DNA from: Sulfitobacter sp. THAF37
GTDB lineage: Bacteria > Pseudomonadota > Alphaproteobacteria > Rhodobacterales > Rhodobacteraceae
Length of the DNA: 64,000 nucleotides
Assembly: GCF_009363555.1 (NCBI RefSeq)
Contig: NZ_CP045372.1
Span: forward strand, 124,001 to 188,000
Direction: 5' to 3'
Shown here: in pieces, positions 28,699-37,072 of the stretch
Layout of the letters: every line of letters begins with the position of its first letter
How positions within the stretch are numbered: the first letter of the stretch is position 1
Position numbers and translations under genes: made by a program
Notes under the pieces: generated by a model
Told to the model about the DNA's origin: nothing
The model's database searches: none
The model's input: the letters and a program-made list of their open reading frames with translations, nothing else

Positions 28699-29094
28699 TC
28701 CTGCACTCCTCTTTTGGTCGCCTGCTGCCCGTAGGTCGGGGTTTTGCTGAATTAAGACCTAAGGGGATGACTTGTCAGTTCAATGAAAGAGCCGGTTATG
28801 CCCCCCAAAACATGGGAAAACCTTTCGAATTCTGCCTAAGAATTGAGCATGTGGCAATATATCGGGCAATCGCGTTGCGGGCTGACCGTCGGCGGCAAAG
28901 CCACGCGGGCACCGCGTAAGAATTTGATAAGGATCGAAAAATTCCCCACCACTCCGGTATTTTCGCGCAGAGTCAGGCCAGCGGGTGGTTCGATCGGCAT
29001 GACTGCCCCTGGCAGAACAAACCGCCACTTTTTTTGACTTTCTGCAGGTGCAGCCTTACCTCTTTCAGGTGGTGTAAACAGGAGTGGACGAGCA
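28699..29094. other. Divergent intergenic region between gpsA and galU
   Basis: No convincing gene in 396 bases, and the composition is more AT-rich than the flanking genes. It must hold two outward promoters. On the minus strand CTGACA (28773-28778) and TAATTC (28749-28754) are 18 bases apart and could be the -35 and -10 boxes of the gpsA operon. On the plus strand TTGACT near 29034 could be the -35 box for galU. These assignments are tentative. If the operon makes an osmolyte, salt-responsive control would act here. Confidence 0.4.
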
Positions 29095-29988
29095 ATGAAA
29101 AAGACAGTGCGCACAGCAATTTTCCCGGTGGCCGGCATGGGGACCCGGTTCCTTCCCGCGACCAAGGCGGTCCCGAAAGAGCTGCTGCCGGTGCTCGACA
29201 CCCCCCTGATCCAATATGTGATCGACGAGGCGCGCGACGCCGGGATCGAGCGGATGATCTTCGTCAATCACCCGTCGAAATCCGCCATCGAACACTACGT
29301 CCTCGATGACACCGATCTCTGCGCCTCGCTTTGTGAAAAAGGCAAGGATGCCCTGGCCCGCGAGCTGAAAAACGCCGCGCTGGACACGGAAACCCACGAC
29401 ATCGTCTTCGTCCATCAACACGAACCACTGGGCCTTGGCCACGCCATCCTCTGCGCGGCCGAGCACGCCCTGCCGGGTGCCGTGGCGGTGCTGCTGCCCG
29501 ACGATCTGATCCTCAGCGGCACCGGGTGCCTCAGCCAGATGATCGAAGCCTACGAGGCCGGGCCGGTGGATCACATGCTGGCCACGATGGAGGTCCCGCG
29601 CGAGACGGTTTCCAGCTACGGCGTCCTGTCGATCTCCCACCACGACACCACGCTGGCCTATTGCGACGGGCTGGTGGAAAAACCGGAGGTAGAGGCGGCC
29701 CCTTCCACCCAGGCGGTGGTCGGGCGCTATATCCTCCACGGCGACATCTTCGACACCCTGCGCGGCCAGAAGCCCGGCGCGGGCGGCGAGATCCAGCTGA
29801 CCGACGCCATCGCGGCGGACATCGGCGAAAAGACCGTCGCGGGCTTCCGGTTCATCGGCAAACGATTCGACTGTGGCTCCAAGGACGGTATGCTGAGCGC
29901 GCAATTGTTCCTGGCCCAGCAGGACGCCCGCTTTGACCACGTCATCGGCGACTTTCTCAGCGCCAATCAACAGATGAACGTCGCCTGA
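29095..29988 (+). CDS. galU: UTP--glucose-1-phosphate uridylyltransferase
   Basis: A 297-residue cytoplasmic nucleotidyltransferase that makes UDP-glucose from UTP and glucose-1-phosphate. The nucleotide-binding motif GTRFLPATKAVPKELLPV is at about residues 15-32, and the C-terminal segment GKRFDCGSKDGML is characteristic of GalU. It is divergent from the gpsA-phosphatase-GT20 operon and followed after 34 bases by a GH13 glucosidase gene. The context suggests that it supplies UDP-glucose to the GT20 enzyme, though GalU also serves polysaccharide synthesis generally. Confidence 0.92.
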   Translation: MKKTVRTAIFPVAGMGTRFLPATKAVPKELLPVLDTPLIQYVIDEARDAGIERMIFVNHPSKSAIEHYVLDDTDLCASLCEKGKDALARELKNAALDTETHDIVFVHQHEPLGLGHAILCAAEHALPGAVAVLLPDDLILSGTGCLSQMIEAYEAGPVDHMLATMEVPRETVSSYGVLSISHHDTTLAYCDGLVEKPEVEAAPSTQAVVGRYILHGDIFDTLRGQKPGAGGEIQLTDAIAADIGEKTVAGFRFIGKRFDCGSKDGMLSAQLFLAQQDARFDHVIGDFLSANQQMNVA

Positions 29989-30022
29989 CCGGACGCGCTG
30001 CGGGACCATCCCAAAGGCTGAC

Positions 30023-31714
30023 ATGAAAGACATACCTTCCCCAGACCCCGACTGGTGGCGCGGCAGCGTCATCTACCAGATCTATCCGCGCAGCTTTCAG
30101 GACAGCAACGCGGACGGCATCGGCGATCTTCAGGGCATCGTTCAGCGCATCGACTATGTGGCCAGCCTCGGTGTCGATGCGATCTGGGTCTCGCCCTTCT
30201 ACCGGTCGCCGATGCAGGACTTCGGCTATGACGTCAGCGACTATTGCGACGTCGATCCGATCTTTGGCTCGCTGGCGGATTTCGACGACCTTGTCGCGGC
30301 GGCGCATGGCGCCGGCGTCAAGGTGATCATCGACCTGGTGCTGTCGCACACCTCGGATCAGCATGCGTGGTTCGCCAACAGCCGCGCCTCCCGCGAGGGT
30401 ACGCTGGCGGACTGGTACGTCTGGTCGGACCCAAAGCCAGACGGCACACCGCCCAACAACTGGCTGTCGATCTTCGGGGGCTCGGCCTGGCACTGGGACC
30501 CCCGGCGCGAACAATACTACCTGCACAACTTCCTTACTTCTCAGCCCGATCTGAACCTGCACAATCCACATGTGCAGTCCGCCCTGCTCGAAGTGATGCG
30601 CTTCTGGCTCGACCGCGGCGTCGATGGCTTCCGCTTCGACACCGTGAATTTCCTCTTTGCGGACAAGGACCTGCGCGACAATCCGGCCTTGGCAAAGGCA
30701 CAGCGCAACGAGATCCTGACGCCGTCGGTCAATCCCTACAACTACCAGGACCACGTCAATTCCAAGAACCGCCCCGAAACGCTGGACTTCATCAAAAGGG
30801 TGCGCGCGCTGCTGGACGAATACGGCGCCGTCACCTCGCTGGGCGAGATCGGCGATGCCGCCAAGGGGCTGGACCTGCTGGGCCAGTACACCCGCGGCAC
30901 CGACGGGCTGCACATGTGCTACGCCTTCGAGTTTCTGGCCGCAGAGCCGCTCAACGCCTCCCGCGTGGCGGAGGTGCTTTATACCATCAACCAGGTCGCC
31001 CGCGACGGCTGGCCCGCCTGGGCGTTCTCGAACCACGACGTGATGCGCCACTCCAGCCGCTGGCATCTGACCCCGGCGGCGCAACGCCTCTATGCGACGC
31101 TGTTGATGTGCCTGCCCGGCGCGGTCTGCCTCTATCAGGGCGAAGAGCTGGGCCTTGAGGAAGACGCGATCAGCTTTGAAGACCTGCAAGACCCCTACGG
31201 CCGCGAATTCTGGCCCGAATACAAGGGCCGCGACGGATGCCGGACCCCCATGGTCTGGGATCAGACCGAGGCCAACGCAGGCTTCAGCACCGGGGTCCCC
31301 TGGCTGCCGCTGAGCAACGAGAACCGGCACCGCGCCGTACACACCCAGGAGGCCGAACCGGGCGCGATCCTGCATCACTACCGCAATGCCATCGCGTTTC
31401 GCCGCAAACACCGGGCATTGCAGGTCGGGCGACAGGAAAACGTCTATGTTTTCGGCGACGTCCTGCACTTTCAGCGCGTGACGGAGGATGCGACCATCTT
31501 CTGCGCCTTCAACATGTCCGACACCCCGTCGATCCACAGCCTGCCCGCGGGCGAATGGAAAACCATCGGTCGCAAGATCGGCAGCGCCAGTCCTTCCCCC
31601 GACGGGCGGCTGCATCTGGGGCCCTGGCAGGTCTGCGTGGCCCGTAAACTGTCGGACGAGGCGGGGTCAGACCCCGCGCCGGACAAGGGCGACAGCACAG
31701 CCGACGGCCCGTAG
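30023..31714 (+). CDS. GH13 alpha-glucosidase (alpha-amylase family)
   Basis: A 563-residue family GH13 hydrolase without a signal peptide, so cytoplasmic. The TIM-barrel regions read DLVLSHTSDQH (region I), GFRFDTVNF near residue 205 (nucleophile Asp), LGEIGD near 273 (acid/base Glu) and FSNHDVMR near 335 (transition-state Asp). The DTVNFLFADKDLRDNP wording resembles marine alpha-glucosidases such as the Halomonas enzyme HaG, which acts on short alpha-glucosides and can glucosylate glycerol. It is in an operon with galU next to a predicted glucosylglycerol operon, so turnover of that solute, or of trehalose or maltose, is possible. An AAAGG site precedes the ATG. Confidence 0.82.
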   Translation: MKDIPSPDPDWWRGSVIYQIYPRSFQDSNADGIGDLQGIVQRIDYVASLGVDAIWVSPFYRSPMQDFGYDVSDYCDVDPIFGSLADFDDLVAAAHGAGVKVIIDLVLSHTSDQHAWFANSRASREGTLADWYVWSDPKPDGTPPNNWLSIFGGSAWHWDPRREQYYLHNFLTSQPDLNLHNPHVQSALLEVMRFWLDRGVDGFRFDTVNFLFADKDLRDNPALAKAQRNEILTPSVNPYNYQDHVNSKNRPETLDFIKRVRALLDEYGAVTSLGEIGDAAKGLDLLGQYTRGTDGLHMCYAFEFLAAEPLNASRVAEVLYTINQVARDGWPAWAFSNHDVMRHSSRWHLTPAAQRLYATLLMCLPGAVCLYQGEELGLEEDAISFEDLQDPYGREFWPEYKGRDGCRTPMVWDQTEANAGFSTGVPWLPLSNENRHRAVHTQEAEPGAILHHYRNAIAFRRKHRALQVGRQENVYVFGDVLHFQRVTEDATIFCAFNMSDTPSIHSLPAGEWKTIGRKIGSASPSPDGRLHLGPWQVCVARKLSDEAGSDPAPDKGDSTADGP

Positions 31715-31743
31715 CCGGGGCGCGCTGCGTCGTGGGCGCTGCG

Positions 31744-32610
31744 TCAGCCCGCCCGCCACCAGTCGTCGATCTGCCGGGCGGTGATCCGTGCCGCCGGACC
31801 CAGCCCCACCAGCGACGTGGCCTGCGCGTCCTCGGCAGGCAGAATGTCCGCCTGCCGCCCCACCGCCTGCACCTCGACCCCGCCGCGGTCGGTCCGGCAG
31901 AACCCCTTCAGCCGGTACAGCCCCTCGGGTCGCGCCGCCAGCTTGCGCTCCAGCACCGCGTGGGGGATCACCGCGTCCGACCGGTGGTGCCAGGTGGCAT
32001 AGGCCGGGTGCGCCTGTGCGGTGCGGGACCGGGGCTGCGGCATGAGGTCCAGAAGCAGCTCCGACACCGACACGCCGCCCAGTGCCAGCGGCAACGGCAG
32101 CCCCTCTGCCTTCAGCCGGGTCGCCAAGGGCTGAGGCATCTCATCCACCTTGGTCAGCACCGTCAGATCCGCCGCCGTGACCTGGCGCAGCACCTGCGGC
32201 GCGATCAGCGGATCGTCCAGCAGCCCGCCCATGGCCAGCCCGTCGATCAGCGTGACGATCCCGGCATAGCTCAGGTCCGGCTCCGCAATGGCGGCATTGG
32301 CGATGGCCATCGGATCGGCCACGCCGCTGGCCTCGATGAGCAGGTGATCGGGCCGCGGCCTGCGGTCCAGCGCATCGCCCAGCGCCATGAACAGATCGGC
32401 CCCCATGGTGCAGCAGACGCACCCGTTGGTCAGCGCGATCACGTCCTTCGTCCGGCGGCTGATCAGGGCCTGGTCGATGTTGATGGCGCCGAAATCGTTC
32501 ACCATCACCATCAGCTTCAGCCCGTGGTCCTCGGCCAGCAACCGATTGATCAGCGTGGTCTTGCCCGCGCCGAGATAGCCGCTGATCACCGTAAGCGGCA
32601 GCCGCATCAT
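31744..32610 (-). CDS. CobW/COG0523-type GTPase (metal chaperone family)
   Basis: A 288-residue G3E-family GTPase. Walker A is GYLGAGKTTL, the metal-binding CxCC motif is NGCVCCTM, and the guanine-specificity motif is TKVDE. The C-terminal half is the CobW_C domain. Such proteins deliver zinc, cobalt or other metals to client enzymes. Its ATG overlaps the stop of the upstream amidohydrolase gene (ATGA), so the two are translationally coupled. Amidohydrolases need active-site metal, so that protein is the obvious client. A second tandem ATG at 32607 is an alternative start. Confidence 0.85.
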   Translation of the reverse strand: MMRLPLTVISGYLGAGKTTLINRLLAEDHGLKLMVMVNDFGAINIDQALISRRTKDVIALTNGCVCCTMGADLFMALGDALDRRPRPDHLLIEASGVADPMAIANAAIAEPDLSYAGIVTLIDGLAMGGLLDDPLIAPQVLRQVTAADLTVLTKVDEMPQPLATRLKAEGLPLPLALGGVSVSELLLDLMPQPRSRTAQAHPAYATWHHRSDAVIPHAVLERKLAARPEGLYRLKGFCRTDRGGVEVQAVGRQADILPAEDAQATSLVGLGPAARITARQIDDWWRAG

Positions 32611-34235
32611 AGCAGTGCCACCTGCCCGCCCAGCACCGTGCCCAGCACCGGCACATCCTTCAGCGCCGCGGGGTCCACCGCTGTCGGGTCCTGCCCCAGC
32701 ACCGCGAAATCGGCATATTTGCCCGGCTCGATACTGCCGATCTCGGCATCCATCTTGAGCGTATAGGCCGCCCCCAGCGTGATCAGACGCAGCGCCTCCT
32801 CGACCGTGATGCGCTGTCCCTCGCCCAGGGTCCGGCCGGTCATGGTCTGGCGCATCACCGCACACCAGGCGGTAAAGAGCGGCCCCAGCGGCGTCACCGG
32901 CGCGTCCGAATGGATCGCCACGTTCACGCCCGCATCCAGCGCCGAGCGCACCGCATTCATCCGCCGCGCACGGCCCAGCCCCAGCGTCAGCTCCGCATGC
33001 TGGTCCCCGAAATAATAGAGATGGTTGGCAAAGATATTGGTGCAGACCCCCAGTTCCGCCGCGCGACGATACATGTCGGCGTCCATCATCTGGCAGTGCT
33101 GCAAGACGTGCCGCGCCCCGGGCCAGGGGTGCTTGCGCGCCGCCGCCTCCAGCGCGTCCAGCGCCACCTCGGCGGCCTCGTCCCCGTTGACATGGATGTG
33201 CATCTGGATGCCATGCTTCTGCATCCCCTCGCACACGGCGAATATTTCCTCCGGCGGGGCGTTCCAGATCCCGTTGGGCTGCCCGCCCACATAGCCCGGC
33301 CATTTGACCCGCGCGGTCCAGCCCTGGATCGACCCGTCGGTCATGATCTTGATCGCGCCCAGCCGCAGCTTGTCTGTGGACCGTTTGCGCATCGCCTGGA
33401 CCCGCGCCGCCAATGCCTCGGGGTTGGCCCCCGTCGCGCCCAGCGCGGGCACCAGCCGCACCCCGAAATCGGCGGCGTCCGTGACCTGCACCATGGCGTC
33501 GATGTCCTCGTCCTCCATGCTGGAATAGAGATCTGTCACCGTCGTCACCCCCGCAAGGCGGCAGACCTGCGCATAGGTGCGCATCGTGTCCCGGCCCTGC
33601 GACAGCCCGCGAAAGTCGATGCCCACCCGGCGCATCACCGGGAACATCGCGGCCATTTCCTGCAACTCGCCCGTGGGCGCGCCATCCGCCCCCTTTACCA
33701 CACCTTCGACATTGCTGGCCGCCGTATAGCTCGCCTGTTCCAGCGCAACGGAATTCACGCACATCAGATGAAAATTGGAAAACAGCACCGCCACAGGCCG
33801 GTCAGAGGCCACAGCATCCAGATGCGCCTTGTTCAACCGCTCGGTGCTGAGGAAGATCGGGTCGAACCCCCAGGCGATCAGCGGCGCGCCGTCGTCCAGG
33901 GTCTGCGCATGGGCGCGCAGCCGCTCGATCACCGCGTCGATGGTGGTCATGCCCGGATGACGCTCGCCCTGCGGGTCGATCCGGTCGTGATAGCCCGCAT
34001 AGGCGAAATCCCACATGCTGCCCGCCATCATATGCGCGTGCCCCTCCACCAGGCCCGGCATCAGCACCGCGTCCGCCAGCCGGTTGTCGACCTCGGCCTT
34101 GCCCCATTGGTCGGCGCAATCCGCCCCGCCCACTGCCAGAATGCGCCCGTCGCGCACCGCGACATGGGTGGCGACCGGCATCGACGGGTCCATGGTGATG
34201 ATCTTTTTCGCGTTGAATAATGTAATGCTGCCCAT
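32607..34235 (-). CDS. Amidohydrolase family 3 protein (YtcJ type)
   Basis: A 542-residue metal-dependent hydrolase. The metal-ligand motif is GLVEGHAHM near residue 75, with further conserved features HIHVNGDEA, RHVLQHCQM and AIHSDAPVTPLGP. These are the marks of the YtcJ/PF07969 group, which hydrolyses amide or imine bonds in small cyclic or N-acylated compounds. The ATG at 34235 follows GGAGGG. The reading frame extends far upstream but that part is antisense to the LysR gene. It is divergent from that LysR gene and coupled to a CobW GTPase. No signal peptide is seen. The substrate is unknown. Confidence 0.85.
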   Translation of the reverse strand: MGSITLFNAKKIITMDPSMPVATHVAVRDGRILAVGGADCADQWGKAEVDNRLADAVLMPGLVEGHAHMMAGSMWDFAYAGYHDRIDPQGERHPGMTTIDAVIERLRAHAQTLDDGAPLIAWGFDPIFLSTERLNKAHLDAVASDRPVAVLFSNFHLMCVNSVALEQASYTAASNVEGVVKGADGAPTGELQEMAAMFPVMRRVGIDFRGLSQGRDTMRTYAQVCRLAGVTTVTDLYSSMEDEDIDAMVQVTDAADFGVRLVPALGATGANPEALAARVQAMRKRSTDKLRLGAIKIMTDGSIQGWTARVKWPGYVGGQPNGIWNAPPEEIFAVCEGMQKHGIQMHIHVNGDEAAEVALDALEAAARKHPWPGARHVLQHCQMMDADMYRRAAELGVCTNIFANHLYYFGDQHAELTLGLGRARRMNAVRSALDAGVNVAIHSDAPVTPLGPLFTAWCAVMRQTMTGRTLGEGQRITVEEALRLITLGAAYTLKMDAEIGSIEPGKYADFAVLGQDPTAVDPAALKDVPVLGTVLGGQVALL

Positions 34236-34252
34236 GTCGGCCCTCCGCTTTG

Positions 34253-34268
34253 GCGTTCTTGGTAACGC
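34253..34268. promoter_or_regulatory. Candidate LysR-type binding site in the amidohydrolase/LysR promoter region
   Basis: GCGTT and AACGC form an inverted repeat across six bases, inside the 96-base gap between the divergent amidohydrolase and LysR genes. LysR proteins commonly bind interrupted dyads in such gaps. The arms are short, so this is tentative. Confidence 0.3.
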
Positions 34269-34331
34269 AGCTTTATTGCTGGCCAAAATAGATTTACTGT
34301 CCCTCAAAGGCACAGAAAATGTAGTGACGCG

Positions 34332-35258
34332 ATGAATTTCACCCTCAAGCAACTGCTCTATTTCGACGCGGCGCGGCGCAACCGGTCCATCGCGCGGGCC
34401 GCGGCCGAGATGAACATCTCGCAGTCCTCGATCACGGCGGCAGTCGACCAGATCGAACAGAGCGTGGGCGTCGAGCTGTTTCGCCGCATCCCGGCCAAGG
34501 GGGTCGTGCCCACCCGAATGGGCGACGAAGTCGGCCGCCACATCTCGGGCTTTCTGGAACAGGCGCGGCTGTTCCAGTCCGACATGATGTCGCTGGGCGG
34601 CAACCCCACCGGCACCCTGCGGCTGGGATGTTTCGAACCCACCGCCCCCTATGTGCTGCCGCCCCTGCTGCGCCGCATTTCCGACGGCTACCCCGAGATC
34701 CGGATCGACCTGATGGAGGGCGACATGGAACAGATGTCGGATGTGTTGCAGACCGGCGCGGTGGATGCCGCCCTGACATACGAGATGGAAGTGCGCCCCG
34801 AGCACAGCTTCGTGCCGCTGTTCGAGGCACCGCCCTACGCGCTGGTGCCTGAAAGCTCGCACCTCGCCCACCGGACGGAGCTGTCGCTGCAGGACCTCGT
34901 GGACGTGCCGATGGTGGCGCTGGATGTGCCCCGGACCCGGGGCTACTTTCAACGGCTGTTCAAAAACGCCGGGCTGACCCCCACCGTGGTTCATAGCACC
35001 AAGTCCGGCGCCGTGCTGCGCGGGCTGATCGCGGCGCAGTTCGGGCATGGCATATTGAACATCTGCAGCCCCGCCGACCGGGACCCGACGCAGGGCTACC
35101 TGTCACTGCCGATCGTCGCACCCGTTGAAAACCCGGTCTTCGGGATCGCTTACGCCCCGCAGCTCGAAAACTCTGCCGTGGTGCGCGCGGTGATCGACAC
35201 CGCCTCTGAACTGGCCGCCGAGGGCGGGTTCGACCACCTGTCCATCGCAAGCCGCTAA
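34332..35258 (+). CDS. LysR family transcriptional regulator
   Basis: A 308-residue regulator. The N-terminal helix-turn-helix reads LKQLLYFDAARRNRSIARA followed by AAEMNISQSSITAAVDQIE. The C-terminal part is the LysR substrate-binding domain, with GTLRLGCFEPTAPYVLPPLL starting near residue 96. It stands between a divergent amidohydrolase-CobW pair and a downstream TRAP-amidohydrolase operon on its own strand, so it may control both. There is no strong ribosome site in front of the ATG. Confidence 0.92.
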   Translation: MNFTLKQLLYFDAARRNRSIARAAAEMNISQSSITAAVDQIEQSVGVELFRRIPAKGVVPTRMGDEVGRHISGFLEQARLFQSDMMSLGGNPTGTLRLGCFEPTAPYVLPPLLRRISDGYPEIRIDLMEGDMEQMSDVLQTGAVDAALTYEMEVRPEHSFVPLFEAPPYALVPESSHLAHRTELSLQDLVDVPMVALDVPRTRGYFQRLFKNAGLTPTVVHSTKSGAVLRGLIAAQFGHGILNICSPADRDPTQGYLSLPIVAPVENPVFGIAYAPQLENSAVVRAVIDTASELAAEGGFDHLSIASR

Positions 35259-35259
35259 C

Positions 35260-35272
35260 TGCATTTAATGCA
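35260..35272. promoter_or_regulatory. T-N11-A palindrome, candidate LysR site upstream of the TRAP operon
   Basis: TGCATT-T-AATGCA is a perfect 13-bp dyad that fits the LysR T-N11-A rule exactly. It starts two bases after the LysR stop and lies about 190 bases upstream of dctP. If bound by the adjacent LysR protein it would place the TRAP operon in the same regulon as the divergent amidohydrolase. Confidence 0.4.
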
Positions 35273-35457
35273 ACATTACAGAACAGAAAAAACATTTTGT
35301 GTAGATAGGGCTCTCCTCTAGCCTTCTCGACAGGGGACAGACTGCCGCCAGGTGCGCAGGCGGGCCGCCGGCCCGCACCGCAGGTTTCGCACCACACGAG
35401 AGCCCCACGATAATGTGCCACCCCGAATTGGCACGCGACACCGACATGGAGTATCCG

Positions 35458-36465
35458 ATGCTGAAACGAACTTTCCTCAAACTGGCTTCGACCACGGCGC
35501 TTTCGCTGGGCGTGGCCCTGTCCGCCCTGCCCGCGATGGCGCAGGACGTCACCATGAACCTCGGCTTCGGCGCGCCCGAAACGTCGATCTACGGCCGCTT
35601 CGGCACGCTTTTCAAGGACAACCTCGAAGAGATGTCAGACGGCGCGATCGAGGTGAAGCTGCGGTGCTGCAACCAGATCTCGACCGAGGATGACGCCTTC
35701 AAGGCGATGCAGCTCGGCACCGTGGACGGCTTTATCATCACCGCCAACAACGTCTCCCCCCATTGGCCGCTGATGGATGTCACCGTGCTGCCCTATATCT
35801 TCCAGGACGGCGACCACCTGCTGCGCGTGCTCGACGGTGAGGTCGGCCAGGAGATCAAGGACAAGCTGCAGGCCGAAACCAGCGTTCACCTGCTGGCCTA
35901 CGGCCCCGCGCTCTACCGCGACTTCTACAATTCGGTCCGGCCCGTCAACACGATGGCGGACATGGAAGGGCTGAAAATCCGGGTACCGAAAAACGAAGTC
36001 ATGATCGCCACGTTCGAAGCTTTCGGCGCAGAGCCGGTGCCGCTGGCCTGGTCGGAAACCCCCACCGCCCTGCAGACCGGCACGGTCGACGGCGGTGACA
36101 ACGGCACCTCCTTTATCCGCGACATGAAGTTCTACGAGTTCGAACCGCACCTGGTCATCCTTGAGCATTTCGTCTCCATGTCGCCGCTCTTTGCCTCCGA
36201 CGCGTTCATGAAGCGGCTGACCGACGAACAGCGCCAATGGGTTCACGACGCCGCCGATGCGGCAGGCGCGGAACTGCGCGAGCAGGTCGAGAACGAGACC
36301 CAGGAAATCCGCGAGTGGCTCGCGACCGAAGGCGGCATGGCCATGACCACGCCGGACAAGACCGACTTCATCGCCGCCGCCGAAAAGATCCAGAACGAAT
36401 TCGCCGAGGCCCGCGGCCCCGAGTTCGTGGAACTTGTCGGCAAGATCCAGGACGCCGCCAACTAA
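35458..36465 (+). CDS. dctP: TRAP transporter substrate-binding protein
   Basis: A 335-residue periplasmic solute receptor of the DctP family. The signal peptide spans about residues 1-29 (MLKRTFLKLASTTAL, then LPAMAQD). The family-typical segment LKIRVPKNEVMIATFEAFGAEPVPLAWSE is present, split here only for display: LKIRVPKNEVM near 178 with Arg binding the ligand carboxylate. The ATG at 35458 is preceded by GGAG at six bases; in-frame upstream codons lack ribosome sites. It works with the DctQ and DctM proteins encoded next. A carboxylate or amide-bearing anion is the likely ligand, given two amidohydrolases nearby. Confidence 0.9.
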   Translation: MLKRTFLKLASTTALSLGVALSALPAMAQDVTMNLGFGAPETSIYGRFGTLFKDNLEEMSDGAIEVKLRCCNQISTEDDAFKAMQLGTVDGFIITANNVSPHWPLMDVTVLPYIFQDGDHLLRVLDGEVGQEIKDKLQAETSVHLLAYGPALYRDFYNSVRPVNTMADMEGLKIRVPKNEVMIATFEAFGAEPVPLAWSETPTALQTGTVDGGDNGTSFIRDMKFYEFEPHLVILEHFVSMSPLFASDAFMKRLTDEQRQWVHDAADAAGAELREQVENETQEIREWLATEGGMAMTTPDKTDFIAAAEKIQNEFAEARGPEFVELVGKIQDAAN

Positions 36466-36476
36466 GGCGCCCCGGC

Positions 36477-36497
36477 GGGGCCGCTGCCTGCGGCCCC
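36477..36497 (+). other. Stem-loop between dctP and dctQ
   Basis: GGGGCCGC and GCGGCCCC make a perfect 8-bp stem with a five-base TGCCT loop, twelve bases after the dctP stop. The following bases are C-rich with one TTT, so full termination is unlikely. As with the xylF stem-loop, it probably raises the ratio of binding protein to membrane subunits by protecting the dctP message. Confidence 0.55.
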
Positions 36498-36532
36498 CCC
36501 CTTTCCCCTCTCTCCCTTTCAGAGGAAAAGCC

Positions 36533-37072
36533 ATGGCCGCGCTGAAACGGATCATCCGTCATTTCGAAGAAGCGATCGCCTGCGTCTGCATCGTCGTCAT
36601 CGCGGTCTGCGTCTTTGCGCAGGTGGTGGCGCGCTACCTGTTCGGCACCGCCCTGCACTGGTCAGAGGAAGTCGCCTCAATGGCGATGGTCTGGGCCGTC
36701 TACATGGGCGCGGCCTATTGCGTGCGCGAACGGTTCCACATCCGCATCCTCGTGGGGGTCAAGGCGCTGCCCGAAGCCTTCGGCCGCTGGGTCATCTTCC
36801 TGTCCGACGCGCTCTGGGCGTTCTTCTGCATCTTCATGATCCGGGTCGGGTCCGACTATCTGACGACCATGTGGAAATACAAATCCTACAGCCCCAGCCT
36901 GGGCATCGACCAGTTCTGGCCCCAATCCATCCTCGTCATCGGCTACGCCCTGATGCTGCTGCGCCTGATCGAGCTTTACATCGGCTGGTACCGCGAGGGC
37001 CGCAACGGCCTGCCGGGGATGTTGAACGAAGACTGGGAAGAGACCCTCGAAGACAAGGAACAGACCCTGTGA
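36533..37072 (+). CDS. dctQ: TRAP transporter small permease subunit
   Basis: A 179-residue membrane protein with four hydrophobic segments (near residues 15-38, 48-67, 85-110 and 127-148), as in DctQ proteins. The conserved RYLFGTALHWSEEVA lies between the first two. The ATG at 36533 has an AGAGGAAA site. It ends in the GTGA overlap with the large subunit gene. It pairs with DctM to form the sodium-driven channel. Confidence 0.9.
   Translation: MAALKRIIRHFEEAIACVCIVVIAVCVFAQVVARYLFGTALHWSEEVASMAMVWAVYMGAAYCVRERFHIRILVGVKALPEAFGRWVIFLSDALWAFFCIFMIRVGSDYLTTMWKYKSYSPSLGIDQFWPQSILVIGYALMLLRLIELYIGWYREGRNGLPGMLNEDWEETLEDKEQTL

Noticed and set aside
28836..29267. 143-codon minus-strand frame upstream of and into galU
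   Set aside because: It overlaps the galU N-terminus in antisense and has no family features.
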